Shown here: one piece after another, positions 51,333-59,530 of the stretch
Numbering within the stretch: position 1 is the first letter of the stretch
Layout: every line of letters starts with the position of its first letter
From: Paenibacillus harenae DSM 16969
GTDB lineage: Bacteria; Bacillota; Bacilli; Paenibacillales; Paenibacillaceae
Reading direction: 5' to 3'
Assembly: GCF_000422465.1 (NCBI RefSeq)
Contig: NZ_KE383843.1
Coordinates: forward strand, 608,271-672,270
DNA: 64,000 bases
Program-made: the position numbers and the translations under genes
The notes under the pieces: model-generated
Seen by the model: only the letters and a program-made list of their open reading frames with translations
Told to the model about the DNA's origin: nothing
Database searches by the model: none

Positions 51333-51830
51333 TTAAACCAGCTTTCGATAATAGATCAACCGGTCTTCCCCTTCGTAGTAATAGTCCGGGCATCTGCCGA
51401 CAAGCGAGAATCCGCTCTTCTCGAACAACTGCCGTATGCGGGTATATTCAGGAAGGTCACAGGTATACGTAATGATATAACGCGCATGCATTGTCCGCAT
51501 ATAATGGAACATTTGCTCAATAAGCGAGTTGGCAACGCCGGTCTTGCGGAAATGCCGGTGCACGACGATATAGTCCCAGCTAAAACCGCCCGTCTGCTGT
51601 TCATTCTCGGCGACGCAGTTTATGCCGACGATCTGTCCTTCTTGATCCTCCGCGTACCAGAACAACAGCTCGCCTCTCAGCGCCTTATAGGGAAGCTCGC
51701 GAAAGTGAACAAGCTCTCCGGGCGTATAGCGGGTATCGTCAAAGGAGTAATCCGATAATAAAAAATCGACGATCCGTTCCGCTTCATCAGTCGTTGTTAC
51801 TCGTTCTATCTGAAATCGCTGCGCCAGCAT
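51333..51830 (-). CDS. GNAT family N-acetyltransferase
   Basis: 165-residue acetyltransferase. The GNAT acetyl-CoA-binding region is visible in the middle (VVHRHFRKTGVANSLIEQMF, near residues 90-110), followed by YTRIRQLFEKSGFSLVG. It acetylates an unknown amine: small molecule, peptide or protein. GGAGGAGG lies 5 nt before the ATG at 51830. It is sandwiched between the cyclase-like gene and the transporter-HEAT-cNMP gene on one operon, with gaps of 35 and 5 nt. Confidence 0.82.
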   Translation of the reverse strand: MLAQRFQIERVTTTDEAERIVDFLLSDYSFDDTRYTPGELVHFRELPYKALRGELLFWYAEDQEGQIVGINCVAENEQQTGGFSWDYIVVHRHFRKTGVANSLIEQMFHYMRTMHARYIITYTCDLPEYTRIRQLFEKSGFSLVGRCPDYYYEGEDRLIYYRKLV

Positions 51831-51865
51831 CCGATCCTCCTCCATCTCCTATTTAATGGATAGAA

Positions 51866-54622
51866 CTATACGGCGAGCGTGCCGTTCCAGCCTTCAGCAG
51901 CGCCCTTCTGGTAATATTCGTCGCATAGATAGAAGTAGAGTTTAGCCGCTTTATCGAAACGATTGATCTTAATAACCTCGATAAACGTCTCCCTCGCATC
52001 GAAGAAGCGGCCTTCCTGACAGAGCATAATTCCCTTCTCGAACATCGCTCTCGTGCGGTCCTTCAGCTGGCGCTCCGATTCCACATCCCCCTCGTACACA
52101 TCGACAAGCTCGATCGGATCATCCTTGCCGTCAATCCGAATGCGTCCCAGCACCCGGTAGCGGAAGCGCTCGGGGGAACGAAGCTGTTCGAAATAAGTGC
52201 GGGTTACAAGAATGGTAGCGCCCATCGCATCCGACATGCGCTCCAGCGCAGCGGTAATGTTGACATCATCCGAGATGACGTTGCCCTCCATCCGCTGCTC
52301 CTCGCCGACGATCCCGAGCATTAGCGGCCCTTTATGAATCGCCATGCCAAGCTCGACGGGCGCGAAGCCGGACGCCTTCAAGCTTTCGTTATACTTTACG
52401 AGCTCCTTGCGGATCGCGACGGCCGCGCGCAGCGCATCCTCATTGCGCGCCGGGAACAGCGCCATGAAGCCCGCGCCCAAGTATTTGCTGATCAGGCCTT
52501 CCTCCGTGCGGACGTAAGGACTGAAACGCTTGAGAAAGCCGTTCATGAAATCAAAGTTTTGCTTCGGCGTAAGCTGCTTCGACAGCTGGTGGAACGAGCG
52601 GATATTCGCGACCATGACGGCCATATTCTGCTGAACCTGATCGCCGAGGTGAATATCCGTTATGCCCTTCTTGCCCAAGTATTTGAAAATTTGCTGCGGC
52701 ACGAACCGGTGAGAAGCTTCGCTGAACGAGGTAATATCCTTGATATAGGTCCGAATATGGTTCGCCATCCGGTTAAATTGTTCGCCCAGATCGCCTACCT
52801 CGTCCTGGGAACGGATATCGACCTTTACATCCCAGTTGCCGTCCGCCATTTCCATGACGCTTCTGCGCAGCTTCCGCAGCGACGACAGCAGGTAATAGGT
52901 AACGGCAAGAACAAGAATGATCAGGACAATGCCGATCATCACGATATTGTGCACCACGCTTTTGTATATCGTCTGATTGGCTTGATAGAGAACGTTCAAA
53001 TCGCGGCCTGTCTCATAGATGCCGACGGCAGAGCCTGCAGAGTCATAGACCGGGCCGATCGCATACATCCACTTGCCGGTCGCATCCTCCCAGCGGCCGG
53101 TTAGAATCTCGCCTTTCTCCAGAACAAGCCGATTCTCCTCGCTGAGCGAGAAAGGCTTATACATATTGACGCCGTCATCATCGTCCATGATAATGTACAG
53201 CTCGCCGTTCTCGTATTTGTAAAGCGTGCTGTACAGCCCTTTGCGGTTTGCGTCGTTCTCTCCTTCGTACAGCGTGTTTATTTTACCGGAAATCGCTTGG
53301 TAGTCTTTGTTCCGGTAATCGTTAGGCGAGGTTATCCGATTCAATTGATCGCCGTTAATGATGTTCTTGCCGTTGCGCGCAAGCAGCGAGAGCTGCCGCT
53401 GCATCTCTTCCTCCATCCTGACGGAGAAGCTGTCGTAGATGAAATTGGATAATAGAATCATTGCGAGGATCAGTATAGGCACAATAGCGAATACTTGCTT
53501 GAAAAATAGAGAGATTCTCCCTTTCAGCACGTGTACGAATACCAGGCGGACCAGCGCCAATAAAATCACAAGCAGCAAAGCTGCGGCGAGCCAAGCAAGC
53601 CAGCTCTTCACAATCGTGCTGCGGTCATAGGCCAGCTTCTCCACTACGCTGCCGTCCGATTTATCCGAACTGATGCTTACGACCCGGTCGTCAAGCACCA
53701 GAATCATGTTTCCTGCAGGATCCAAGGTCAGATCCGCAATCTCGAGGACAGCGGCATCCGGCGCCTTTTCCTTTAAGAAGGCTTCGTCGATTTCGGTACG
53801 CAGCCCGCTTGAATCGGCCGCGGACATACTCGTAACGGCATTTACGAACCGATCGATGAAATACAATCTTCCATCCTGATGAAGCCGGAGGCTTTCCGGG
53901 AAATTTTTGCGGGTACGGTCCATTCCTTCCAGCGGATACGCCAGCTCGCTCGCGCCTTCCCGGCTTACGCGGAATATCGCTCCCCGCTTCGTCGAGTAAT
54001 AAATATGGCCCGGCTCATAGCCTGTAATCTCCGATAAGAAACGATCCTCCGGCATTCGGAACCTTAGCATCTCCTCGGGTTTCCCGCCCATCGGAGATAT
54101 CCGGTTCAACTGCACTTCCGTCTCTTCGCTTATGTAGAAATAAATGCTGCCGCCAGCGGCATGCAGGCCTTTGATCAGGCCGACGCGCTTATTCGTGCCG
54201 CTGCCCTTGAACGTATACAGGATCGTTTCATGCGGATCGTCAACCGAATATCGGACGATGCGCTCCTCCTGCACATACAGCCCATAACCGTCCAATACCG
54301 TGTCGAGAACATAAATCGTGCCGTCCTCCGCAACCGCAACTTCGGTAAAGTCATGTCTCGCGCCGCTGTCTATCGACTGGGTTATGACCTCTTCAATATC
54401 TCCGTCTCCGCCAATCCGCACAATTTCCTGGCGGGAATCGCCGATGACAATCAGGCTGCCGTCCGGGCCTGCCGAGGCCTTCGACAAGTAAGAGAGCGGC
54501 TTATCCTTTACGTACGGAAGAACCTGAAAGTGACTAGCGTTCGGATAAAGCCAGAAGCCGAGGCCAATCGCAATTATAAGCAGCAGCGCAATACCCCATG
54601 AGGACCTTCGCATGTTCACCAT
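51866..54622 (-). CDS. Propeller-dCache-HAMP protein with degenerate class III cyclase
   Basis: 918-residue membrane protein. Domains in order: one span (about 10-26), an extracytoplasmic NHL-like beta-propeller (about 35-340), two spans (345-415), an extracytoplasmic sensor region, another span (near 560-585), a HAMP domain (near 590-640), a class III adenylate/guanylate cyclase fold (about 665-850), and a TPR-like tail. In the cyclase fold both metal aspartates are replaced: Asn673 in VMVANIRSF and Ala717 in KYLGAGFMALF, and the transition-state arginine is Ala (VNITAALE). It is therefore probably catalytically dead and acts as a sensor or scaffold. First gene of the operon. The start is uncertain among ATGs at 54613, 54622 and upstream. 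Confidence 0.78.
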   Translation of the reverse strand: MVNMRRSSWGIALLLIIAIGLGFWLYPNASHFQVLPYVKDKPLSYLSKASAGPDGSLIVIGDSRQEIVRIGGDGDIEEVITQSIDSGARHDFTEVAVAEDGTIYVLDTVLDGYGLYVQEERIVRYSVDDPHETILYTFKGSGTNKRVGLIKGLHAAGGSIYFYISEETEVQLNRISPMGGKPEEMLRFRMPEDRFLSEITGYEPGHIYYSTKRGAIFRVSREGASELAYPLEGMDRTRKNFPESLRLHQDGRLYFIDRFVNAVTSMSAADSSGLRTEIDEAFLKEKAPDAAVLEIADLTLDPAGNMILVLDDRVVSISSDKSDGSVVEKLAYDRSTIVKSWLAWLAAALLLVILLALVRLVFVHVLKGRISLFFKQVFAIVPILILAMILLSNFIYDSFSVRMEEEMQRQLSLLARNGKNIINGDQLNRITSPNDYRNKDYQAISGKINTLYEGENDANRKGLYSTLYKYENGELYIIMDDDDGVNMYKPFSLSEENRLVLEKGEILTGRWEDATGKWMYAIGPVYDSAGSAVGIYETGRDLNVLYQANQTIYKSVVHNIVMIGIVLIILVLAVTYYLLSSLRKLRRSVMEMADGNWDVKVDIRSQDEVGDLGEQFNRMANHIRTYIKDITSFSEASHRFVPQQIFKYLGKKGITDIHLGDQVQQNMAVMVANIRSFHQLSKQLTPKQNFDFMNGFLKRFSPYVRTEEGLISKYLGAGFMALFPARNEDALRAAVAIRKELVKYNESLKASGFAPVELGMAIHKGPLMLGIVGEEQRMEGNVISDDVNITAALERMSDAMGATILVTRTYFEQLRSPERFRYRVLGRIRIDGKDDPIELVDVYEGDVESERQLKDRTRAMFEKGIMLCQEGRFFDARETFIEVIKINRFDKAAKLYFYLCDEYYQKGAAEGWNGTLAV

Positions 54623-54642
54623 CGCTTTCCAAATGCTAAAAT

Positions 54643-54774
54643 CTACTATTTCCATAGTACTACATGTTAAGCCGTTTGGCACTCTTTTACTTGGCGATAA
54701 AGATCAAAAATCAGCGGTTTTCAGCAGGTTTTTGTTGATGGCGATTTAGCCTTATAGTACTATGAATATAGTAG
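54643..54774. promoter_or_regulatory. Divergent promoter region with mirrored 20-bp elements
   Basis: Two near-identical 20-bp elements face their respective genes: TAGTACTATGGAAATAGTAG (minus strand, 54643-54662) and TAGTACTATGAATATAGTAG (plus, 54755-54774), 18 of 20 identical. Each is itself an inverted repeat (TACTAT..ATAGTA). In the plus copy TTGATG (54735-54740) lies 17 bp before TACTAT (54758-54763), a sigma-A-like promoter. The arrangement implies that the cyclase-like operon and the PAAR/MORN pair share one regulator. Confidence 0.65.
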
Positions 54775-54823
54775 AAAACAGGAGGGGCATGCAGCCATTG
54801 CCCGCTCGCCCGAAAGGATCGTT

Positions 54824-55210
54824 ATGGGACAACTTGTATGCGGCGGAGCTACGATGCAGTGCTCCTTCGGGGCGGCTCCGAGCACGTTGAACGTACTGCC
54901 TGCCAACCGCGTTCTGACCTCTTTACCCATCGCCAATATTATGGACAACAAGCCGATGGTTAACATTATGCCCTTCGGGATGTGCAATTCGATGGCTAAT
55001 CCGATGGTCGCATCCGCAACCGCTGCCGCACTCGGCGCGCTAACGCCCATGCCCTGCGTGCCGGTTACGGCCGCTCCTTGGATGCCTGGCTCGCCGACAG
55101 TGCTCGTAGCCAACATGCCGGCGCTTAACAATTCATCCAAATGCATGTGTAACTGGGGAGGCGTCATCCAATTCGTAAATCCGGGACAAGTGGCGATACA
55201 GGTGCCATGA
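54824..55210 (+). CDS. PAAR-like DUF4280 protein
   Basis: 128-residue protein of the DUF4280 (PF14107) PAAR-like family. It begins GQLVCGGATMQCSFGAAPS and ends with a short NPGQVAIQVP strand; the centre shows repeated Met/Pro/Cys-rich hairpins (NIMDNKPMVNIMPFGMC, PMPCVPVTAAPW) as in spike-tip proteins. PAAR-type proteins cap the VgrG spike of type VI and contractile injection systems and carry or sort effectors. A GAAAGG site precedes the ATG at 54824. The next gene starts one base after its stop, so the pair is an operon. It faces the injection-system genes encoded 3 kb away. Confidence 0.83.
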   Translation: MGQLVCGGATMQCSFGAAPSTLNVLPANRVLTSLPIANIMDNKPMVNIMPFGMCNSMANPMVASATAAALGALTPMPCVPVTAAPWMPGSPTVLVANMPALNNSSKCMCNWGGVIQFVNPGQVAIQVP

Positions 55211-55211
55211 G

Positions 55212-56999
55212 ATGATTGAACAAATACTGAAGCCGATTTTCAAACCGATCCAGCGCATGATCCTGAGACCGCTCAAGCGCGCCAAGACGCTGCCGAAGCG
55301 TGCGCTTGCCGCCCTGCGAAAGTGGCTGGTAAGCGCGATATTCGGCCCGCTCCGCTCATTGAACAACTATTTGCGGATCGGAAGCTATTATATCGCCAAG
55401 AAGCTCATCGCGTTAATTCTGGTTATTGCGCTGATCATCGTTTATTTCGGCTTTATCAGCCCGCCGGCTTTTATTAACAAATGGTTCGGGCGAACGCCGC
55501 AGCTCGAGGCTTCCGCTGCTGCCGCCAGCGGCTTTAACGGTCCAGCCTCGATTAAGGATGGGAAGGGCAACCTTCTATTTGAAGGACAGCTGGAGAACGG
55601 CTTATATACGGGTGCGGGCAAGCTGTATTACTCAAGCGGCAAGCTTCGTTATCAAGGCGATTTTGCCATGGGCATGATGGCCGGCGCCGGGGAGCTCTAC
55701 GACGAGGATGGCGCGCTTCTGTATCGCGGCGAGTTTGCGGATGACCGTTACGCGGGCGCGGGAACGTTATTTTATCCGAACGGAAACCCCGTGTATGAAG
55801 GGCAATTTGCATCCGGGGCCTATGATGGCGCCGGAACGGAATACAAGGAGGACGGCACAATCGTCTATGCAGGCTCCTTCGTGAAAGGAATCTACAGCGG
55901 CGAAGGCAAGCTCTACGGCGGCGCTGATAAATTGATGTACGAGGGCTTGTTCAATAACGGCGTCTACGAAGGCGCAGGCAAGCAGTACGACGGCAACGGC
56001 GCCCTTCTATATGAAGGGAATTTCCTGGCGGGCAAGCTGTCGGGTGCGGGCAAGGAATATTATCCTTCCGGCTTCGTGAAATACGACGGCGCTTTCCTGT
56101 TAGGCAGCTATCACGGTATGGGAAGCCTGTTCAATGAAATGGGAACGGCCGTCTATGCGGGCTCCTTTGCGAACGGGCTTCAGAACGGCATCGGTCAAGC
56201 GTTCAACGCGGCTGGCGGCGTCATCTACGACGGTAAATTCGTAAGCGGCAAATTCGAGGGCGTCGGCACGTTATTCGATGCGGACGGCGCTCCGCTCTAC
56301 AAAGGATTTTTCCGGGCTGGCTCGTTGTTCGCGGAAGGCTTCCTGAACCTCTCGCTCGCGAAGCTTCAGGAAACGCTGGGCGCTCCGGACGCTCCTGTCC
56401 CTGCAGCGGAAGAAAGCGATACCGGCCCGGTTCCCGGGGAAGAAGCCGCAACGGATGAAGCCGTGACGCTTCCGGAAGAAATTAATCCGGAGGAACAGAA
56501 CGGGCAGCCGGCCTCTCCTCCCGCTGAAGATGATGCTGGAGGTGCAGCGCCTCCGGCTCCGGATACCGGCAGCGAGACAGAAGAAGTGCAGGCATTATCC
56601 GCAGGCGGGGATGAGGGGAACGCCGAATCCGAGACGGATGCCTCCGAAAGAGGCGGGGCCGGCGGCGGCGAAGTCGGGTTGACGGTGACCGATGCCGCGG
56701 CGGAAACGGTATTGCCGCAGACGCTCACGTTCAGCGCTCTGCAGATGTCGTTCATGCTTGAGCCCGACCCCGATAATCCGGAAGCTTCTTACGTGCGCAA
56801 GCTGACGACCTGGAACAGCACCGTCATGGAACAGACCTACGCCAGACTGCTGGCCGCCAAGACGGACTCCACGAAGGAAACGCTCGAGAACGGCCGATCC
56901 GCCCTGCTGTTCAAGTCGGGAAATGCGGTTCTATCGTTCATGATGAACAAAGACAAACCGGTAAGGCTTGAAATGACGTACATGGAAACGCAGGAATAA
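55212..56999 (+). CDS. Membrane-anchored MORN-repeat protein
   Basis: 595-residue protein. A basic N-terminus and one span (about residues 57-85) anchor it; about eleven MORN repeats of 23-24 residues follow (residues 110-390), for example YEGQFASGAYDGAGTEY. Residues 395-500 are a disordered acidic Pro/Ala/Glu linker, and residues 505-595 form a compact end domain (ALQMSFMLEPDPD). MORN repeats bind lipids or proteins. Its gene starts one base after the PAAR-like stop. It may be a surface-anchoring factor, an effector carrier or an immunity protein for the injection system; none is proven. Confidence 0.78.
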   Translation: MIEQILKPIFKPIQRMILRPLKRAKTLPKRALAALRKWLVSAIFGPLRSLNNYLRIGSYYIAKKLIALILVIALIIVYFGFISPPAFINKWFGRTPQLEASAAAASGFNGPASIKDGKGNLLFEGQLENGLYTGAGKLYYSSGKLRYQGDFAMGMMAGAGELYDEDGALLYRGEFADDRYAGAGTLFYPNGNPVYEGQFASGAYDGAGTEYKEDGTIVYAGSFVKGIYSGEGKLYGGADKLMYEGLFNNGVYEGAGKQYDGNGALLYEGNFLAGKLSGAGKEYYPSGFVKYDGAFLLGSYHGMGSLFNEMGTAVYAGSFANGLQNGIGQAFNAAGGVIYDGKFVSGKFEGVGTLFDADGAPLYKGFFRAGSLFAEGFLNLSLAKLQETLGAPDAPVPAAEESDTGPVPGEEAATDEAVTLPEEINPEEQNGQPASPPAEDDAGGAAPPAPDTGSETEEVQALSAGGDEGNAESETDASERGGAGGGEVGLTVTDAAAETVLPQTLTFSALQMSFMLEPDPDNPEASYVRKLTTWNSTVMEQTYARLLAAKTDSTKETLENGRSALLFKSGNAVLSFMMNKDKPVRLEMTYMETQE

Positions 57000-57009
57000 G
57001 GTCCATTAC

Positions 57010-57049
57010 GAAAAAGTGGCTAAGCAGATAGACTGCTCAGCCACTTTTT
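57010..57049. terminator. Bidirectional terminator after MORN gene
   Basis: AAAAAGTGGCTAAGCAG and CTGCTCAGCCACTTTTT form a long, nearly perfect stem with A and T tails, suiting termination from both sides (MORN gene on plus, membrane gene on minus). Confidence 0.85.
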
Positions 57050-57070
57050 CGATTATAATCTGGTTGGATT

Positions 57071-57715
57071 TTAACGCGGATGAAGTGTTTCTGTCCGACT
57101 ATGTGCGGCAGTATTCAGCAATTTTTTGCCCATTAGCCATATGGACAGTCCCGTTGCCCACAGGATAAGAGCAGAACCGAGACCAACTACCGTCATGTAC
57201 GTCAAAATCTCATGTCCTTCCAGCAAGACCTTCTCGGGCACAAACACCCACGTCACGATTGAGAGCAGACAAAGGAGCGCGCCGGTGACATGATACAAGC
57301 CGACCTTAAACAGCGGGGCTAGCGGGAAAAAATGAACGCCGACGATAATGGCAATGATGAGCGGAATAAGTTCCGTGTGCCGGACCGCGTTACAGATCGC
57401 AATCGCAATGGCAATCGCAATGCCTTCTGCCGCGAAGATGACATTGAACCGGAATCTCGTCCGGTTCCCGAATCTTGGGTCTGCTTCCGCCGACTGAACG
57501 GGCAGAGCCCGCGACGAGCGGATAAGATAGACTCCGCCAAAGACGAGGGCAGCGCCTATGGCCACTGCGGCAATTAAGAGCAGCGGGAGTCCCCATCCCT
57601 GTAGTCCCATGATTCCGGTATAAGCCCAAAGCGTACCGAAGACCGCCATAAAAAACACGCCCGATGCCGTTCCGCGCACGGCCGCTCCGGGGACGCCGGT
57701 TAATTTCTGTTCCAT
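57071..57715 (-). CDS. DUF7010-like membrane protein
   Basis: 214-residue protein with about six hydrophobic spans (first GVFFMAVFGTLWAYTGIMGL, later ALILWATGLSIWLM). It resembles small uncharacterised membrane proteins annotated in Bacillales as DUF7010; I am not certain of the family. AAAGGA precedes the ATG. It lies between the MORN and injection-system genes, with terminators on both sides, so it is probably transcribed alone. Confidence 0.6.
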   Translation of the reverse strand: MEQKLTGVPGAAVRGTASGVFFMAVFGTLWAYTGIMGLQGWGLPLLLIAAVAIGAALVFGGVYLIRSSRALPVQSAEADPRFGNRTRFRFNVIFAAEGIAIAIAIAICNAVRHTELIPLIIAIIVGVHFFPLAPLFKVGLYHVTGALLCLLSIVTWVFVPEKVLLEGHEILTYMTVVGLGSALILWATGLSIWLMGKKLLNTAAHSRTETLHPR

Positions 57716-57781
57716 ATTCGTAATTCCTTTCTATATCCATTTTTTTTGCAATCATCCTATTGCCAAATTATCGCAAATAGG

Positions 57782-57826
57782 CTGCTCATACAGGTCACGA
57801 TTGTACCTTAACCGAGCAGCCTGTTT
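57782..57826 (-). terminator. Terminator of injection-system operon
   Basis: Minus-strand AGGCTGCTC and GAGCAGCCT form a 9-bp stem with a long loop just after the stop at 57830, followed by ATTTG. Termination is likely but the T-run is short. Confidence 0.55.
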
Positions 57827-57829
57827 CTA

Positions 57830-59503
57830 TTACGATTCCTGCTGCGAAGCAGCCGCTTCGGCAAGCCCGGACTCCAACTGATCGTCTTCCTGCAAAGCGG
57901 CTTGCGCGGCTCCAAGACTTTTAAACGCCCACCAGCGCACAACGATGACGGATGCGGAGGTTTCCGTTTCCCCCTGAAGCTTCATTCCGATCCGGAACGT
58001 CCCTTTCTCCGGGTAGACGATCGTGCCTAACGATACATTCGGAATATCCGGTTCAAATTCGGTGCCTTTGAATACATCGCTCTGACCGTAATATACCTTC
58101 TTCGTCGCCGCATCCTTCTCCGGCGTGAGCGGCTTATCCAGCTCCTCCAGCCCGACAACGACCGATACCTGCCCTTCGCCAAGACCGTGCCCGATTTCCT
58201 CGGATACATAGTTTTTCTTGCCGCGGGAGAAGAAGAAGCCTCCGGTTTTGCCGATGGATTCAAGCGCGACCTCCATCGTGCCGGTCGATATCTCATCATA
58301 TAAATGCTGCGGGCGTGGAATGCCCAGATTAAAATCGAATTCGTTGCGATCCGGATGATATTGCACGTCCAGCGTAGGCTTGGCGTCAAATTCCAGATCA
58401 TGCGTCTGCGCGCTTGCATAAAACCGGTGCAGCGCTGACGCGCGTCCCGTATGCGTCAGCCGCTGAAGCAGCGCCGTGCTCTCGATGAACTCGCCGAACG
58501 GCACGCGGTCCACCTTCTCGATCATATAGGTCGGCCCCATTTGGAGCAGACTGATCTTCGCAAGACAGATGCTTTGATCGGATGCGCCCTCGACGGCCTG
58601 CTCCAGGCTGCGTTCATGCCAATCTTTCAAAATCCGGTTCGCAACAGGCTCAGCCAGTACTTCAATCGCATGTTTCGCGTTCGTATCAAGCGGGATAGCA
58701 GCGTCGCCGATCGTCAGCTTCGCGGCCCGGTTCGGCACAAGGAGCTCTGCCACGCCGCCAGCCGTCTGAGGCGCTTTCACGTGGAAGCTGACCGTATATT
58801 CGGTTTCCTGCGCATCGCCGGGCTCCGTGAAGCTCACCTTGTTCTTATCGTTCCCCAGCGGCGTGAAGCCCGCCGCTTCATATTCGTATTCGAAAGCGAT
58901 CCGCGGCGTCTGCAGCGTCTTCTCAATCACCAGCTTGACCTCAACCACTTCGCCGGCATTCGCGTATTTCGGCATGCGCTGCGTAATGCGTACGTTTGCG
59001 TCCTCATAGACCGTCGCGACATTTTCGAGCAATTGCACGAATTCGAACGAGGAAGGCGCCGGAGCCTCCTCCACGATAAACAAACGGTACGATTCCAGCA
59101 CGCGGTTGTATTCGCTCACCTCGTCATTGCGGACGCTCGAATTGCCGACCGAATGGACCGGCTCTTTGCCCTTCTCGTCATAAGCAATGCACAGATAAAC
59201 GTTTTTCTTATATTCATTGTTCGTAAAGCCCTCGATCATGGACAGCTTCAGCGTGACCGGAGACGGGATAACGAGCTCCCGCCCGATGTAATCGATGGCT
59301 ACGCCCATTTCCACGGATATCGTTTTGTCGTCAACCGCCACGACCTGCATCCCCGACAATACGCCGCTGCCGTAGAGGAGACGGTTAAGCAATCTTCTTT
59401 TGTCGTTAAAATACTTCTGCTCCGATTCGAAATCGCGCACCGTCAGCAGCTTGCCATAAAAATAACGATTCCTTTCAAACGGATACAGCCTAGATTTTTT
59501 CAC
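57830..59503 (-). CDS. Unrecognised injection-system-associated protein
   Basis: 557-residue protein, soluble and beta-rich, without signal or membrane span. The N-terminal segment RNRYFYGKLLTVRDFESEQ followed by RRLLNRLLYGSGVLSG (residues 10-50) is a conserved-looking motif that I associate with loci for extracellular contractile injection systems, but I cannot name the family. A hinge of low-complexity charge (near residues 155-175) leads to several Ig-like segments and an acidic Gln/Ser C-terminus. Last gene of the operon, 27 nt after the tail-protein gene. The GTG at 59503 has AAGGAG eight bases upstream. Likely a baseplate or adaptor part, or a fibre. Confidence 0.7.
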   Translation of the reverse strand: MKKSRLYPFERNRYFYGKLLTVRDFESEQKYFNDKRRLLNRLLYGSGVLSGMQVVAVDDKTISVEMGVAIDYIGRELVIPSPVTLKLSMIEGFTNNEYKKNVYLCIAYDEKGKEPVHSVGNSSVRNDEVSEYNRVLESYRLFIVEEAPAPSSFEFVQLLENVATVYEDANVRITQRMPKYANAGEVVEVKLVIEKTLQTPRIAFEYEYEAAGFTPLGNDKNKVSFTEPGDAQETEYTVSFHVKAPQTAGGVAELLVPNRAAKLTIGDAAIPLDTNAKHAIEVLAEPVANRILKDWHERSLEQAVEGASDQSICLAKISLLQMGPTYMIEKVDRVPFGEFIESTALLQRLTHTGRASALHRFYASAQTHDLEFDAKPTLDVQYHPDRNEFDFNLGIPRPQHLYDEISTGTMEVALESIGKTGGFFFSRGKKNYVSEEIGHGLGEGQVSVVVGLEELDKPLTPEKDAATKKVYYGQSDVFKGTEFEPDIPNVSLGTIVYPEKGTFRIGMKLQGETETSASVIVVRWWAFKSLGAAQAALQEDDQLESGLAEAAASQQES

Positions 59504-59530
59504 CTGTACCACTCCTTCTCGTTCATTCTA

